From NCBI RefSeq assembly GCF_000785785.1, contig NZ_JRQN01000001.1:1-64000 (forward strand): a stretch of DNA of 64,000 bases. Reading direction: 5' to 3'. Numbering within the stretch: the first letter of the stretch is position 1; every line of letters starts with the position of its first letter. Under the pieces are notes generated by a model. It saw only the letters and a program-made list of their open reading frames with translations, was not told the origin of the DNA and made no database searches. The position numbers and the translations under genes are program-made. This document shows, one piece after another, positions 50,195-60,064 of the stretch. The stretch is from Streptococcus uberis (lineage in GTDB: Bacteria > Bacillota > Bacilli > Lactobacillales > Streptococcaceae).

Positions 50195-50776
50195 ATGGCT
50201 CAGTTATATTATAAATATGGGACAATGAATTCTGGCAAGACAATTGAAATCTTGAAAGTGGCACACAATTACGAGGAGCAAGGCAAACCAGTCGTTATCA
50301 TGACCAGTGCTTTAGATACTAGAGATGGTTTCGGAGTTGTATCTAGTCGCATTGGGATGAAGCGCGAAGCTATTCCGATCAATGACCAAATGGATATCTT
50401 TACTTATATTAAGAGTTTTGAGAAAAAACCATATTGTATCCTCATTGATGAAAGTCAGTTTTTATCCAAATCTAATGTCTATGATTTAGCAAGAGTAGTT
50501 GATGAACTTGATGTTCCTGTTATGGCTTTTGGCTTAAAGAATGACTTCCAAAATGAGCTATTTGAAGGCTCTAAATATTTGTTATTACTAGCAGATAAAA
50601 TTGAGGAAATTAAAACAATTTGTCAGTACTGTAGTAAAAAAGCCACTATGGTCCTTCGGACAAAAGATGGTATTCCAGTTTATGCTGGTGAGCAGATTCA
50701 AATTGGGGGTAATGAAACCTATATCCCTGTTTGTCGTAAGCATTATTTTCATCCCCCGATGTTAGGTGAAAAGTAA
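50195..50776 (+). CDS. tdk: Thymidine kinase
   Basis: Type II (TK1-like) thymidine kinase, 193 aa, salvaging thymidine to dTMP. P-loop YGTMNSGKT (8-16), Walker [10 protein letters not shown] with the catalytic Glu, lasso region with four-Cys zinc site (CQYC at one side, CRKH on the other, partly replaced by His). First gene of the tdk-prfA-prmC-tsaC cluster, conserved in streptococci. A long leader precedes it; TATAGGAAA is the binding site. Confidence 0.95.
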   Translation: MAQLYYKYGTMNSGKTIEILKVAHNYEEQGKPVVIMTSALDTRDGFGVVSSRIGMKREAIPINDQMDIFTYIKSFEKKPYCILIDESQFLSKSNVYDLARVVDELDVPVMAFGLKNDFQNELFEGSKYLLLLADKIEEIKTICQYCSKKATMVLRTKDGIPVYAGEQIQIGGNETYIPVCRKHYFHPPMLGEK

Positions 50777-50806
50777 GAAAGAAAAGTAGAGGAGACACCC
50801 ACAAGT

Positions 50807-51886
50807 ATGAACATATATGATCAGTTACAGGCTGTCGAAGATCGTTATGAAGAGCTAGGCGAATTATTAAGTGACCCAGCAGTTGTTTCAGATACCAAAC
50901 GATTCATGGAATTATCAAAAGAAGAAGCAAGTACACGTGAAACAGTTGATGTCTATCGTAAATATAAAGATGTTATCCAAGCAATCGCTGATGCGGAAGA
51001 AATGATTAAAGATTCAGGTGGTGATGCAGACATCGAAGAGATGGCAAAAGAAGAACTGAAAGAATCAAAAGCAGCTAAGGAAACTTATGAAGAAGAATTA
51101 AAAATATTACTTCTGCCAAAAGATCCAAATGATGATAAAAACATTATCTTAGAAATCCGTGGTGCAGCAGGTGGTGATGAAGCTGCTTTATTTGCTGGTG
51201 ATTTATTAACTATGTATCAAAAGTTTGCAGAAAGCCAAAACTGGCGCTTTGAAGTCATGGAAGCTACTTATAATGGTGTTGGCGGCATTAAAGAAGTTGT
51301 TGCCATGGTTTCTGGACAATCGGTTTACTCAAAATTGAAATATGAATCTGGTGCCCACCGTGTTCAACGTGTACCAGTGACAGAAAGTCAAGGGCGTGTT
51401 CATACGTCAACGGCCACAGTTTTAGTGATGCCTGAAGTGGAAGAAGTTGATTATGAGATTGATCCAAAAGATTTACGTGTCGATATCTACCATGCCTCAG
51501 GAGCCGGTGGACAGAACGTCAATAAAGTAGCAACAGCCGTTCGTATGGTTCACATTCCAACTAATATTAAAGTTGAAATGCAAGAAGAAAGAACGCAACA
51601 AAAAAATAGAGACAAGGCAATGAAAATTATTCGTGCGCGTGTTGCAGACCATTTTGCTCAAATTGCTCAAGATGAGCAAGATGCGGAACGGAAATCAACA
51701 GTTGGTACTGGAGATCGTTCAGAGCGTATTCGTACCTATAATTTCCCACAAAATCGTGTGACAGACCACCGAATTGGTCTGACGCTTCAAAAATTAGATA
51801 CGATTTTATCTGGAAAAATGGATGAAGTTGTTGATGCTTTGGTTCTTTATGACCAAACACAAAAATTAGAAGAACTCAATAACTAA
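50807..51886 (+). CDS. prfA: Peptide chain release factor 1
   Basis: RF1, 359 aa, recognising UAA and UAG. The GGQ motif lies at residues 234-236 ([12 protein letters not shown]), and the codon-recognition tripeptide region PVTESQGR contains P-x-T, which marks RF1 rather than RF2 (SPF). One-base overlap with prmC, its modifying enzyme. Confidence 0.97.
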   Translation: MNIYDQLQAVEDRYEELGELLSDPAVVSDTKRFMELSKEEASTRETVDVYRKYKDVIQAIADAEEMIKDSGGDADIEEMAKEELKESKAAKETYEEELKILLLPKDPNDDKNIILEIRGAAGGDEAALFAGDLLTMYQKFAESQNWRFEVMEATYNGVGGIKEVVAMVSGQSVYSKLKYESGAHRVQRVPVTESQGRVHTSTATVLVMPEVEEVDYEIDPKDLRVDIYHASGAGGQNVNKVATAVRMVHIPTNIKVEMQEERTQQKNRDKAMKIIRARVADHFAQIAQDEQDAERKSTVGTGDRSERIRTYNFPQNRVTDHRIGLTLQKLDTILSGKMDEVVDALVLYDQTQKLEELNN

Positions 51887-52734
51887 TGAATTATGCACAA
51901 ACCATTGCCCACTACCAAACGGAATTGACAGTGGTCGGTGAAGATCCAGGAAATATCAGTTATGTCTTTAGAGAACTAAAAAACTGGTCTTCTTTAGATT
52001 TCCTTCTTCATCAAAATAAGGAAGTTTCTATAGAGGATCAGTTACTTTTTCAAGATATTATGAGGCAATTAAAGGACCACCGGTCACCTCAATATATCAC
52101 AGGTAAAGCCTATTTTCGGGATTTGATTCTGACAGTTGACGAACGGGTTCTCATTCCTAGGCCTGAGACGGAGGAACTGGTTTCACTCATTCTAAAGGAG
52201 CACGGGAATGAACCTCTTCGTGTCCTTGACATCGGTACGGGTAGCGGAGCGATTGCTCTGAGCCTAAAAAAAGAGCGGCCTAACTGGCAGGTTGATGCAG
52301 CTGATATCTCTCTTGATGCCTTAAGCCTTGCGCAGGAAAATGCTAAACAGCTCAGTTTAGAAATTAATTTCCTACATTCGGATCTCTTTCGTGAAATTTT
52401 TGGGAAATATGATATCATTGTATCTAACCCACCTTACATTGCCGTCGAGGATAAGGAGGAGGTTGGATTGAATGTCTGGTACTCTGAGCCACATCTTGCT
52501 TTGTTTGCTGAAGAAAATGGCTTTGCGATTTACAGAGCTATTTTGAAACAAGCAAAAGATTACATGGCTGAAAATGCTAGTCTCTATTTCGAAATTGGCT
52601 ACAAACAGGGTCAAGACTTAATGAAATTAGCAAAAGTGATGTTACCTGACTATAGAGTCAGACTTTTACAAGATTATTTTGGTAAAGATAGGATGGTAGT
52701 GATCGATCATGAAAGACCTGACAGAGGTAATTGA
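51886..52734 (+). CDS. prmC: Release factor glutamine methyltransferase
   Basis: Methylates the Gln of the GGQ motif of release factors using SAM, 282 aa. VLDIGTGSGAIALSLK (motif I) and the NPPY motif in IVSNPPYIAVED are intact. The start overlaps the prfA stop (TAATG), so enzyme and substrate are co-translated. Overlaps tsaC by 26 bases. Confidence 0.95.
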   Translation: MNYAQTIAHYQTELTVVGEDPGNISYVFRELKNWSSLDFLLHQNKEVSIEDQLLFQDIMRQLKDHRSPQYITGKAYFRDLILTVDERVLIPRPETEELVSLILKEHGNEPLRVLDIGTGSGAIALSLKKERPNWQVDAADISLDALSLAQENAKQLSLEINFLHSDLFREIFGKYDIIVSNPPYIAVEDKEEVGLNVWYSEPHLALFAEENGFAIYRAILKQAKDYMAENASLYFEIGYKQGQDLMKLAKVMLPDYRVRLLQDYFGKDRMVVIDHERPDRGN

Positions 52735-53299
52735 AGCTGGGCAAGCAGTCGTTTTACCAACTGAAACAGTTTATGGCCTATTTGCCAAAGCTATGGATGA
52801 AGCAGCAGTGGACTATGTCTACCATTTAAAGCAGAGAACCAGAGATAAGGCAATGAATTTAAATGTTGCCTCTTATCAAGATATCCTAACCTTTTCAAAA
52901 GATCAGCCAGACTATTTAAAAAAGCTCGTTGAAACCTTTTTACCTGGGCCTTTAACCATTATATTAAAGGCTAACGATAAGGTTCCGACCTGGATTAATT
53001 CTGGCAAAAGGACTATAGGATTTCGAATGCCAAAGCATTCTGTCACTAGTCAAATTATTAGAGAAACAGGTCCATTGATTGGTCCTTCTGCCAATATTTC
53101 AGGTGATGAGAGTGGAAAAACCTTTGAAGCAATTATAAAAGCTTTTAATGACCAAGTTTCTGGCTATGCTGATGATGCTGCTTTGACAGGTCAAGACTCG
53201 ACAATTATTGATCTTTCAGGTGATACCGTTAAAATCCTCCGCCAAGGGGCAATAACCAAAGAAGAATTACTAGCTAAGGTTCCAGAATTAGAATTTTGA
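52709..53299 (+). CDS. tsaC: L-threonylcarbamoyladenylate synthase (TsaC/Sua5 family)
   Basis: Makes threonylcarbamoyl-AMP for the t6A37 modification of ANN-decoding tRNAs, 196 aa, the short TsaC-like form without the Sua5 C-terminal domain. VVLPTETVYGLFAKAMD, KQRTRDKAMNL, FLPGPLTIIL and IGPSANISGDESG are family motifs. Overlaps prmC. Confidence 0.93.
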   Translation: MKDLTEVIEAGQAVVLPTETVYGLFAKAMDEAAVDYVYHLKQRTRDKAMNLNVASYQDILTFSKDQPDYLKKLVETFLPGPLTIILKANDKVPTWINSGKRTIGFRMPKHSVTSQIIRETGPLIGPSANISGDESGKTFEAIIKAFNDQVSGYADDAALTGQDSTIIDLSGDTVKILRQGAITKEELLAKVPELEF

Positions 53300-53307
53300 G
53301 GTGACTT

Positions 53308-53742
53308 ATGATTAGAAAGTTCAGTCTAACTGATGCTATACAGTTGCAAGAAATTAATAATAAATCTTTAGGGTATTCTTTTTCTTTAGAGGATTGCCAA
53401 AAACGACTGAAGTCTGTTTTAGAGAATGCTGATCATATCCTAATTGGATACACTGATGATCTATCGAACTTGCTAGTGGGCTATTGTCACATTCAGCTCT
53501 ATCAAACCACCTATGCCCCTACGGTTTATAATATTCTTGGACTTGCTGTCTTACCAGACTACCAAGGTCAAGGCATAGGGCGCCAATTAATAAGTGCAGT
53601 TGAAGAAATTGCTAAAAATAACAAGGTTAATTATATTCGTTTGAACTCAGGAGAAAGCCGTACAGAAGCGCATGCTTTTTATGAGCATCTGGGTTATAAA
53701 TCTGATAAATTACAAAAACGCTTTTTGAAAGAATTGAGGTAA
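53308..53742 (+). CDS. GNAT-family N-acetyltransferase
   Basis: Acetyl-CoA-dependent acetyltransferase fold, 144 aa. The acetyl-CoA loop is VLPDYQGQGIGRQLISAVEE, followed by FYEHLGYKS. Substrate unknown. GAGGTGACTT gives the binding site; 8 bases after tsaC and 6 before glyA. Confidence 0.9.
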   Translation: MIRKFSLTDAIQLQEINNKSLGYSFSLEDCQKRLKSVLENADHILIGYTDDLSNLLVGYCHIQLYQTTYAPTVYNILGLAVLPDYQGQGIGRQLISAVEEIAKNNKVNYIRLNSGESRTEAHAFYEHLGYKSDKLQKRFLKELR

Positions 53743-53748
53743 AAACAA

Positions 53749-55008
53749 ATGATTTTTGATAAAGAAAACTACCAAGAATATGATAAAGAACTTTGGGATG
53801 CTATTCATGCTGAAGAAGAAAGACAAGAACATAATATTGAATTAATTGCCTCTGAAAATGTTGTTTCAAAAGCTGTTATGAAGGCTCAGGGCTCTGTTCT
53901 GACAAACAAGTATGCGGAGGGCTACCCAGGCAATCGTTATTATGGTGGAACAGAACATGTCGATGTTGTTGAAAATTTAGCCATTGAACGTGCTAAAGAA
54001 TTATTTGGAGCAAAATTTGCTAATGTCCAAACTCATTCAGGTAGTCAGGCAAATGCTGCTGCCTATACGGCTTTAATCGAGGCTGGGGACACCGTCCTTG
54101 GAATGGATTTAGCTGCTGGCGGTCATTTAACACATGGTTCCCCTGTAAATTTCTCTGGTAAAACATATAATTTTGTAGGATACAATGTTGATAAAGACAC
54201 TGAAATGCTTGATTATGAAGCTATTTTACAGCAAGCAAAAGAAGTTAATCCTAAACTAATTGTCGCAGGTGCTTCAGCCTATTCACGTACAATTGATTTT
54301 GCGAAATTCCGTCAAATTGCCGACCAAGTCGGAGCCTATTTAATGGTTGATATGGCTCATATTGCGGGATTAGTTGCCGCAGGCCTTCACCCAAGTCCAG
54401 TACCATATGCAGACATTACAACCTCTACAACTCATAAAACTCTGAGAGGTCCCCGTGGTGGACTGATTCTTACCAACGATGAAGCGATTGCTAAAAGAAT
54501 TAACTCTGCGGTCTTCCCTGGTATGCAAGGTGGTCCACTTGAGCACGTCATTGCTGCAAAAGCTGTCTCGTTCAAAGAAGCTCTTGATCCAGCCTTTAAA
54601 GACTATGCTCAAGCTATCATTGATAATACGGCAGCAATGGCATCAGTCTTTGAAGCAGATGAACGTTTTCGTGTGATTTCGGGTGGAACTGATAACCATG
54701 TCTTCTTAGTAGACGTGACAAAGGTCATTGCTAATGGTAAATTGGCTCAAAATCTTCTTGATGACGTTAATATCACCCTCAATAAGAATTCAATTCCATA
54801 TGAAACTTTGTCACCATTTAAGACTTCAGGGATTAGAATTGGCTGCGCAGCTATTACCAGTCGTGGGATGGATGTGACAGCAAGTAAAGAAATTGCCCAA
54901 TTAATCATTACTGCGCTTGTAAACCACGATAAGCAAGAAGTTTTAAATCAGGTTCGTCAAGATGTTCGTTCCATTACGGATGCCTTCCCTTTATATGAAA
55001 ACTTATAA
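53749..55008 (+). CDS. glyA: Serine hydroxymethyltransferase
   Basis: PLP enzyme making glycine and methylene-THF from serine, 419 aa. [40 protein letters not shown] and the PLP Lys in [15 protein letters not shown] are all present. Continues the tdk-prfA cluster; 3 bases before the nucleoid protein gene. Confidence 0.97.
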   Translation: MIFDKENYQEYDKELWDAIHAEEERQEHNIELIASENVVSKAVMKAQGSVLTNKYAEGYPGNRYYGGTEHVDVVENLAIERAKELFGAKFANVQTHSGSQANAAAYTALIEAGDTVLGMDLAAGGHLTHGSPVNFSGKTYNFVGYNVDKDTEMLDYEAILQQAKEVNPKLIVAGASAYSRTIDFAKFRQIADQVGAYLMVDMAHIAGLVAAGLHPSPVPYADITTSTTHKTLRGPRGGLILTNDEAIAKRINSAVFPGMQGGPLEHVIAAKAVSFKEALDPAFKDYAQAIIDNTAAMASVFEADERFRVISGGTDNHVFLVDVTKVIANGKLAQNLLDDVNITLNKNSIPYETLSPFKTSGIRIGCAAITSRGMDVTASKEIAQLIITALVNHDKQEVLNQVRQDVRSITDAFPLYENL

Positions 55009-55011
55009 AAC

Positions 55012-55989
55012 ATGTTAGATATATATATTAAAAAAATTGTTATTCATCAATTCTCACCTAATGATACGGAACTGTTTTTATCAGATGGTCTCGTTAATAT
55101 TACGCCACGGATTGATGAGTATTTCAGAAAGAAATTAGCTAAAGTCTTTTCAGATGATGCCAAACGTGGTCATTTTGAAGCCGATAATGTTTTTAGAGAG
55201 CTAATTACAGATGATTTTATTAGTTCAAGTCAGCAAGTGGCTACGCTTTGGAAAGAAGAGTTTGTTATTTCAGAAGACCAGAAAACGAATGATCTGGTCT
55301 TTCTTCAATTTGATAAAGAAGGTCAACCTTACTTTGCATTCTTACGAATTGCATTGAAAGAAAGTTTTGCTCATATGGCTGAGAGTCAGGAGAACCCATT
55401 TAGTATCACTCAAAATAATCTCCCATCTGCTACACAAGCACCAGATGAAGCATTAGTGATTAACTTACAGGCTAATTCTTACTATTTGATTGAAAAAAGA
55501 GTGAAACATAATGGCTCTTTTGAGAATTATTTTTCTGAAAATTTATTGAAAGTGAAACCTAAGCAATCTGTAAAAAAATCAATCAAAACCCTAGAACAGA
55601 CTGCACAAAAGATTGCTGAAAACTTTAATCAGGATGATTTTGCTTTTCAATCGAAAGTCAAATCAGCTATTTATAAAAATCTAGAAGAAGAGGCCGAATT
55701 ATCCCCTGAAAAACTGGCAGATCAGCTTTTCGATAATAATTTGACTGCACGCTTAACTTTTGTTGATCAGGTTAAAGAAAGTATTCCAGAACCAATTCAA
55801 GTAAGTGACATCGACCACTCTAGACAGATTAAGAAATTTGAAAGTCAAAAACTATCACTTTCAAATGGGATTGAGCTGATTGTACCAAATACAGTTTATC
55901 AAGATGCTGATTCAGTTGAATTCATTATGAATGATGACGGAACTTATTCAATCTTGATTAAAAATATAGAGGATATCAAGAATAAATAA
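55012..55989 (+). CDS. Nucleoid-associated protein (NdpA/YejK family)
   Basis: A 325-aa protein of the 37-kDa nucleoid-associated (NdpA) family: MLDIYIKKIVIHQFSPNDTELFLSDGLVNI N-terminal block, FLQFDKEGQPYFAFLRIALKES, and the C-terminal NGIELIVPNTVYQD. Function poorly known; binds nucleoid in E. coli. No strong binding site before the ATG (only 3 bases from glyA), suggesting coupling. Confidence 0.85.
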   Translation: MLDIYIKKIVIHQFSPNDTELFLSDGLVNITPRIDEYFRKKLAKVFSDDAKRGHFEADNVFRELITDDFISSSQQVATLWKEEFVISEDQKTNDLVFLQFDKEGQPYFAFLRIALKESFAHMAESQENPFSITQNNLPSATQAPDEALVINLQANSYYLIEKRVKHNGSFENYFSENLLKVKPKQSVKKSIKTLEQTAQKIAENFNQDDFAFQSKVKSAIYKNLEEEAELSPEKLADQLFDNNLTARLTFVDQVKESIPEPIQVSDIDHSRQIKKFESQKLSLSNGIELIVPNTVYQDADSVEFIMNDDGTYSILIKNIEDIKNK

Positions 55990-56592
55990 ATGTTGAAATT
56001 TTTCAAACGTGTTATTTTTCTGGTTGTTTTCATTTTTTGTATCTTTCAAGTGTCCATTACCTATAAGAACGTTCACAATGTTTTGCAATACAAAGATCTC
56101 GTTAAGAAAACACTAGCTGAGAATAATACCAACGCAAATGTTAATCTCGTCCTAGCTATGATTTACACTGAAACAAAGGGCGGTGAAGCAGATGTCATGC
56201 AAGCCAGTGAAAGTAGTACTGGTACAACCAATTCAATTACAGATAGTCAAACAAGTATTAGCCATGGTGTTAAGCTCTTATCACATAATCTAGACTTAGC
56301 CAAGAAAGCACAGGTTGATTCATGGACTGCAGTTCAAGCCTACAATTTTGGAACATCCTATATTGATTATGTTGCTCAACACGGTGGAGAAAATACGATT
56401 TCCTTAGCAAAAGGCTATTCAAGAACAGTAGTTGCTCCAAGTTTAGGTAATACAAGTGGTGAAACTTATTTCTATTATCACCCCCTAGCCCTTGTTTCTG
56501 GTGGCAGATTATATAAAAATGGTGGAAATATCTACTATTCTAGAGAAGTTAAATTTAATCTTTATCTCATTGAACTCATGTCATTAGTTTAA
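55990..56592 (+). CDS. Lysozyme-family protein (PvaA/CwlT N-terminal-like)
   Basis: A 200-aa secreted or membrane-anchored muramidase-like protein. An N-terminal hydrophobic segment (about 8-24, RVIFLVVFIFCIFQVSI) precedes the bacteriophage-T4-like lysozyme/SLT fold with the catalytic Glu in AMIYTETKGGEADVMQASES and VQAYNFGTSYIDYV. Resembles pneumococcal vaccine antigen A. No lipobox is evident. Starts directly after the upstream stop codon. Ends the cluster at a terminator. Confidence 0.87.
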   Translation: MLKFFKRVIFLVVFIFCIFQVSITYKNVHNVLQYKDLVKKTLAENNTNANVNLVLAMIYTETKGGEADVMQASESSTGTTNSITDSQTSISHGVKLLSHNLDLAKKAQVDSWTAVQAYNFGTSYIDYVAQHGGENTISLAKGYSRTVVAPSLGNTSGETYFYYHPLALVSGGRLYKNGGNIYYSREVKFNLYLIELMSLV

Positions 56593-56604
56593 ACCATTAA
56601 TAAG

Positions 56605-56641
56605 AAAACTGACCAGTTCTAAAAAACGAGTCAGTTTTTTT
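56605..56641 (+). terminator. Terminator after the lysozyme-family gene
   Basis: Nine-base stem AAAACTGAC (56605-56613) / GTCAGTTTT (56630-56638) and a T-run. Confidence 0.85.
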
Positions 56642-56695
56642 GATAAAAAAATATAATTGAAAATTCTGAACAAAAGATAAATTAAATTCGTTTAG

Positions 56696-56811
56696 TGTTT
56701 GTGAATTCACAAACATTAGCGGTTTATTTTGTGTTCTTTTTCACTTAAACACGAAAAATCGCCTAGTTTAGGACATTTTGGGAACTTATGATTTTGTGAA
56801 ATGGTGAGCAT
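56696..56811. promoter_or_regulatory. Cluster of Rex-like sites upstream of nox
   Basis: A 20-base perfect palindrome TGTTTGTGAATTCACAAACA (56696-56715) contains TTGTGAA and TTCACAA without the usual 4-base spacer. TTGTGTTCTTTTTCACTT (56729-56746) and TTGTGAAATGGTGAGCAT (56794-56811) each match 10 of 14 fixed positions of TTGTGAA-N4-TTCACAA. Rex is encoded in this window. The promoter follows at 56818-56845. Confidence 0.5.
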
Positions 56812-56817
56812 ATTCTT

Positions 56818-56845
56818 TTGTAGTCCATTTTTCCTATGCTATAAT
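56818..56845 (+). promoter_or_regulatory. nox promoter
   Basis: TTGTAG (56818-56823), 16-base spacer, TATAAT (56840-56845). Confidence 0.7.
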
Positions 56846-56885
56846 GAAGGCCTAACTAAAAATTGTGAAAAGAGGAACAATATAT

Positions 56886-58253
56886 ATGGCAAAAATCGTC
56901 GTCGTAGGAACTAACCACGCAGGAACAGCTTCCATTAAAACAATGTTAAATAATTACGGATCTGACAATGAAATTGTCACATTCGATCAAAATTCTAATA
57001 TTTCTTTTCTAGGTTGTGGAATGGCATTATGGATTGGTGAACAAATTGATGGACCAGAAGGACTATTTTATTCTGACAAAGAAGAATTAGAGTCTTTAGG
57101 TGCCAAGGTTTATATGGAATCACCAGTTTTAAACATTGATTTCGACCAAAAAGTTGTAACAGCTTTAGTTGATGGAAAAGAGCATCACGAAACATATGAT
57201 AAACTTATCTTAGCAACAGGTTCACAACCAATTATTCCTCCAATCAAGGGAGTTGAATTAGATAAAGAGTCACTTGAATTCAAAGCGACTTTAGAAAATC
57301 TACAATTTGTTAAGTTGTATCAAAATTCAGCTGACGTTATTGAAAAATTAGCCAAACCTGGCCTTGATAAAATTGCAGTTGTTGGTGCTGGTTATATTGG
57401 TGTAGAATTAGCAGAAGCATTCCAACGCAAAGGCAAAGAAGTTGTCCTTGTTGACATTGCTGAAACATGTATGGGTGGTTATTACGATCGTGAATTCACA
57501 GACCTTATGAGTAAAAACCTAGAGGACCATGGTATTCAACTAGCCTTTGGCCATACCTTGCAAGCTGTAGAGGGTGATGGCAAAGTTGAACGTATCGTGA
57601 CAGATAAAGCTAGCTTTGACGTTGATATGGTTATCATGGCAGTTGGTTTCAAACCGAATACTGGACTTGGTCAAGGGAAACTTGATACATTACCAAATGG
57701 TGCATGGATTGTAGATAAAAAACAAGAAACAAGTATGAAAGGTGTTTATGCTATCGGTGATTGTGCAACGATTTACGACAACGCCCGCCAAGATGTTAAC
57801 TACATCGCATTAGCATCAAATGCTGTTCGTACAGGTATTGTTGCAGCACATAATGCTTGTGGACATGAACTTGAAGGAGTTGGAGTTCAAGGGTCAAACG
57901 GTATTTCAATCTATGGTCTAAATATGGTTTCAACAGGTTTAACCCTTGCAAAAGCAAAAGAAGCTGGATTTAATGCGTTAGAGACTGGCTTTAACGATCT
58001 CCAAAAACCTGAGTTTATCAAACACGGCAACCATGTCGTTGAAATTAAAATTGTCTATGATAAAGATAGCCGTGTTATCTTAGGTTGTCAAATGGTTTCA
58101 AAAGAAGATATTTCAATGGGAATTCATATGTTCTCACTAGCTATTCAAGAAAAAGTAACGATTGAAAAGCTTGCTTTGATGGATATTTTCTTCCTTCCAC
58201 ACTTTAACAAACCATATAACTACATTACAATGGCTGCTCTATCAGCTAAGTAA
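56886..58253 (+). CDS. nox: Water-forming NADH oxidase
   Basis: FAD enzyme reducing O2 to water with NADH, regenerating NAD and lowering oxygen stress, 455 aa. FAD motif [11 protein letters not shown], redox Cys44 in [16 protein letters not shown] motif [15 protein letters not shown], second FAD motif [16 protein letters not shown] 56886 ([13 protein letters not shown]) is preferred over the in-frame GTG at 56865; AGAGGAAC is the binding site. Single cysteine of this type marks the Nox2 class. Confidence 0.95.
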   Translation: MAKIVVVGTNHAGTASIKTMLNNYGSDNEIVTFDQNSNISFLGCGMALWIGEQIDGPEGLFYSDKEELESLGAKVYMESPVLNIDFDQKVVTALVDGKEHHETYDKLILATGSQPIIPPIKGVELDKESLEFKATLENLQFVKLYQNSADVIEKLAKPGLDKIAVVGAGYIGVELAEAFQRKGKEVVLVDIAETCMGGYYDREFTDLMSKNLEDHGIQLAFGHTLQAVEGDGKVERIVTDKASFDVDMVIMAVGFKPNTGLGQGKLDTLPNGAWIVDKKQETSMKGVYAIGDCATIYDNARQDVNYIALASNAVRTGIVAAHNACGHELEGVGVQGSNGISIYGLNMVSTGLTLAKAKEAGFNALETGFNDLQKPEFIKHGNHVVEIKIVYDKDSRVILGCQMVSKEDISMGIHMFSLAIQEKVTIEKLALMDIFFLPHFNKPYNYITMAALSAK

Positions 58254-58276
58254 AAACTATTAGAAAAGAGGATTAG

Positions 58277-58807
58277 ATGAGGCAGTTAGTCTTAAATATC
58301 GCCATGAGCTTAGATGGTTTTATTGCTAAAGAAGATGGTACTTATGACTGGATAGATGGGCATGGGACTGACCAATTTGATACCCCATTACAGTTTGATA
58401 ACCCAGACTTCTTTGCCTCATGTGACACGATTATCATGGGGCGCAAAGCCTATGATGACTGTCCACTAGAAATGATTGATGGCCATGAACAGAAACAATT
58501 TTACGTGGCAACCCATCAGGACAGACTTTCGGACAGACCAAATCTTCACTTTACCTCAACGGTGTTAGATGATATCAAAGCCCTTAAAGCAGAAGAAGGT
58601 GGGCCGATTTGGTTGTTCGGTGGAGCAGATTTGGTCCAATTGATGATCGATAACGATATGATAGATCAGTACATTATTGGCATCATCCCAACAATCCTTG
58701 GACAAGGTCGACCTTTATTCAAAGGAAATGACCAAGAACACAAGTTACAACTGATAGAATCAACAATTACTGATGGCATTGCCATGCTACGGTATATCAA
58801 GAGATAA
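58277..58807 (+). CDS. Dihydrofolate reductase-like (RibD C-terminal) protein
   Basis: DHFR-fold reductase of the RibD C-terminal/YyaP type, 176 aa: LNIAMSLDGFIAKEDGTYDWI, IIMGRKAYDD, IWLFGGADLVQLMI. No riboflavin genes are adjacent; substrate unknown. Follows nox by 23 bases, possibly co-transcribed. Confidence 0.87.
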   Translation: MRQLVLNIAMSLDGFIAKEDGTYDWIDGHGTDQFDTPLQFDNPDFFASCDTIIMGRKAYDDCPLEMIDGHEQKQFYVATHQDRLSDRPNLHFTSTVLDDIKALKAEEGGPIWLFGGADLVQLMIDNDMIDQYIIGIIPTILGQGRPLFKGNDQEHKLQLIESTITDGIAMLRYIKR

Positions 58808-58836
58808 GAAAAGGTCCATAGGGACCTTTTCTTATT
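58806..58836 (+). terminator. Terminator after the RibD-like gene
   Basis: Stem 58806-58817 with 58822-58833 (AAGAAAAGGTCC/GGACCTTTTCTT). Confidence 0.85.
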
Positions 58837-58851
58837 GTTATAAATTGACAG

Positions 58852-58882
58852 AAAAAGACGACACTGATAAGTCGTCTTTTAT
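58852..58882 (-). terminator. Terminator after ldh
   Basis: Stem AAAGACGAC (58854-58862) / GTCGTCTTT (58871-58879) with A's at 58852-58856 giving the minus-strand T-run; the plus strand also has T's, so it may act both ways. Confidence 0.82.
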
Positions 58883-58890
58883 GGTTAAGA

Positions 58891-59919
<1,029 letters not shown>

Positions 59920-59922
59920 TCA

Positions 59923-59962
59923 ATTTTAGCATTTTGAAAAAAGTTTGTCACTAAATTCACGA
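59923..59962 (-). promoter_or_regulatory. ldh promoter with overlapping Rex-like site
   Basis: On the minus strand GTGACA (59951-59946), 17-base spacer, TAAAAT (59928-59923). The sequence at 59945-59962 read on the minus strand, TCGTGAATTTAGTGACAA, matches 11 of 14 fixed positions of the Rex consensus and covers the -35 box. Confidence 0.55.
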
Positions 59963-60018
59963 AAAAAATGAAAATAGTTTTCTGATAGCGCTCCCAAAGC
60001 ACAAAAATCTTGTATTTA

Positions 60019-60027
60019 TGGTATAAT
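60019..60027 (+). promoter_or_regulatory. gyrA extended -10 promoter
   Basis: TGGTATAAT (60019-60027) with no clear -35, the same pattern as at tdk (49930-49938). Confidence 0.65.
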
Positions 60028-60064
60028 TAAATAGAGTATGGACTAGAAAAGGAGCATTCCTTAG

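Noticed and set aside
50034..50264. 76-aa minus-strand frame upstream of tdk
   Set aside because: Overlaps the tdk start antisense, has no binding site and has low-complexity composition; the region is better explained as structured leader.
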